Positions 4,819 through 5,791 of a stretch of DNA of 5,791 bases are shown here, one piece after another; the first letter of the stretch is position 1; every line of letters begins with the position of its first letter. Source of the stretch: Belnapia sp. (GTDB lineage: Bacteria; Pseudomonadota; Alphaproteobacteria; Acetobacterales; Acetobacteraceae). The stretch is from contig JAQGIA010000200.1 in assembly GCA_028291445.1 (NCBI GenBank), positions 1 through 5,791 on the forward strand, given 5' to 3'. The position numbers and the translations under genes were made by a program. The notes under the pieces are model-generated. The model searched no databases. It saw nothing but the letters and a program-made list of their open reading frames with translations, and had not been told where the DNA came from.

Positions 4819-5791
4819 ATGGAATTGCGCCGCAAGTTGGAGATCCTCGCCGATGCGGCGAAATACGATGCGTCCTGCGCCTCATCCGGCACCGACAAGC
4901 GGGACAGCAAGGCGGGCGGGATCGGCAGCACGGAAGGCGTGGGGATCTGCCATGCCTATGCGCCGGACGGACGCTGCATCTCGCTGCTGAAGGTGCTGCT
5001 GACCAATGCCTGCGTCTTCGACTGCGCCTATTGCATCAACCGGGCGACCAGCAACGTGGCCCGCGCGCGCTTCACGGTGCGGGAGCTGGTGCAGCTGACG
5101 CTCGACTTCTACCGGCGGAATTACATCGAGGGGCTGTTCCTGTCCTCCGGCATCATCCGCTCGCCGGATTACACCATGGAGCAGATCGTCGGCGTCGCCC
5201 GGCTGCTGCGGGAGGAGCATGGCTTCCGCGGCTATATCCACCTGAAGACCATCCCGGATGCGGCGCCCGAGCTGCTGGCCGAGGCAGGGCGCTGGGCCGA
5301 CCGGCTCTCGATCAACGTCGAGCTGCCGCAGGAAGGCGCGCTGAAGGCGCTGGCGCCGGAGAAGGATTTTTCCGGCATCCGCCGGGCGATGGGGCGGATG
5401 CGGCTGCGGATCGACGAGGCCAAGGAGGCGAAGCGCACCCAGGGCCGGGCGCTGGCGCCGCGCTTCGCCCCGGCCGGGCAGAGCACCCAGATGATCGTCG
5501 GCGCCGATGCCTCGGACGACCGGGCGGTGCTGGACACCACGGCCAACCTCTATGCCAGCTACGGCATGCGGCGGGTCTATTTTTCGGCGTATTCACCGAT
5601 CCCGGATGCCTCGCGGCTGCTGCCGCCGACCGCGCCGCCCTTGGTGCGGGAACACCGGCTGTATCAGGCGGATTGGCTGCTGCGCTTCTACGGCTTCGGG
5701 CTGGAGGAGATCCTCAGCGGGGGCGAGGCCGGGATGCTGGACCTGAGCATGGACCCGAAGCTGGCCTGGGCGCTGCGGCACCGGGGGGATT
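4819..5791 (+). CDS. Putative DNA modification/repair radical SAM protein (TIGR03916-like), 3' truncated by window
   Basis: The first 324 residues of a radical SAM enzyme, open at the right edge; the family is about 400 residues, so roughly 80-100 are missing. The 4Fe-4S site that cleaves S-adenosylmethionine is NACVFDCAYCIN, with C65, C69 and C72 in the CxxxCxxC spacing. Family-specific parts surround it: KLEILADAAKYDASCASSG at the start, GICHAYAPDGRCISLLKVLLTN just before the cluster (extra Cys at 20, 44 and 53), FLSSGIIRSPDYTME, GYIHLKTIPDA, INVELP, and YFSAYSPIPD in the barrel's last part. QADWLLRFYGF precedes a C-terminal region that in relatives carries a helix-hairpin-helix, a DNA-binding clue. 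Relatives are typically paired with a uracil-DNA-glycosylase-like (UdgX-type) partner, which may lie downstream. The substrate is unknown. The LexA box upstream predicts induction by DNA damage. Confidence 0.92.
   Translation, partial: MELRRKLEILADAAKYDASCASSGTDKRDSKAGGIGSTEGVGICHAYAPDGRCISLLKVLLTNACVFDCAYCINRATSNVARARFTVRELVQLTLDFYRRNYIEGLFLSSGIIRSPDYTMEQIVGVARLLREEHGFRGYIHLKTIPDAAPELLAEAGRWADRLSINVELPQEGALKALAPEKDFSGIRRAMGRMRLRIDEAKEAKRTQGRALAPRFAPAGQSTQMIVGADASDDRAVLDTTANLYASYGMRRVYFSAYSPIPDASRLLPPTAPPLVREHRLYQADWLLRFYGFGLEEILSGGEAGMLDLSMDPKLAWALRHRGD

Overview
The DNA is very GC-rich with strongly GC-biased codons, and the protein families point to an alphaproteobacterium, plausibly of the Acetobacteraceae (Roseomonas-like). 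That placement is an inference from composition, from the Bug-type solute-binding proteins, and from a perfect GAAC-N7-GAAC element, which is the alphaproteobacterial form of the LexA (SOS) box. No RNA gene, CRISPR array or intact mobile element is visible, and no gene-free stretch exceeds about 120 bases.

Layout. (1) Positions 1-1290, plus strand: two tandem paralogous genes for periplasmic tripartite-tricarboxylate-transporter (Bug/TctC) solute-binding proteins. The first is cut by the window edge. The second is broken by a one-base deletion near 545-552. (2) Positions 1291-1409: a short AT-richer spacer between convergent genes, with a candidate terminator for the minus-strand operon and a 12-bp palindrome at its edge. 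(3) Positions 1410-4714, minus strand: an apparent four-gene operon, read right to left. It encodes a small secreted protein with two PepSY-like repeats, a type III polyketide synthase with an intact Cys-His-Asn triad, a class I SAM methyltransferase, and a FAD-dependent oxidoreductase whose TTG start overlaps the methyltransferase stop. (4) Positions 4715-4818: a divergent promoter region with the LexA box. (5) Positions 4819-5791, plus strand: the first 324 codons of a radical SAM protein of the putative DNA modification/repair family (TIGR03916 type), which runs off the window.

How the parts work together. Synthase, methyltransferase and flavoprotein form a compact pathway resembling Streptomyces srsABC-type phenolic lipid loci. 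The synthase would build an alkylresorcinol- or pyrone-like core, and the other two would methylate and oxidise (or reduce) it. The exact product cannot be read from sequence. The radical SAM gene is a separate unit whose promoter carries the SOS operator. This supports a DNA-damage role for a family whose chemistry is poorly known and makes it the most interesting signal in the window.
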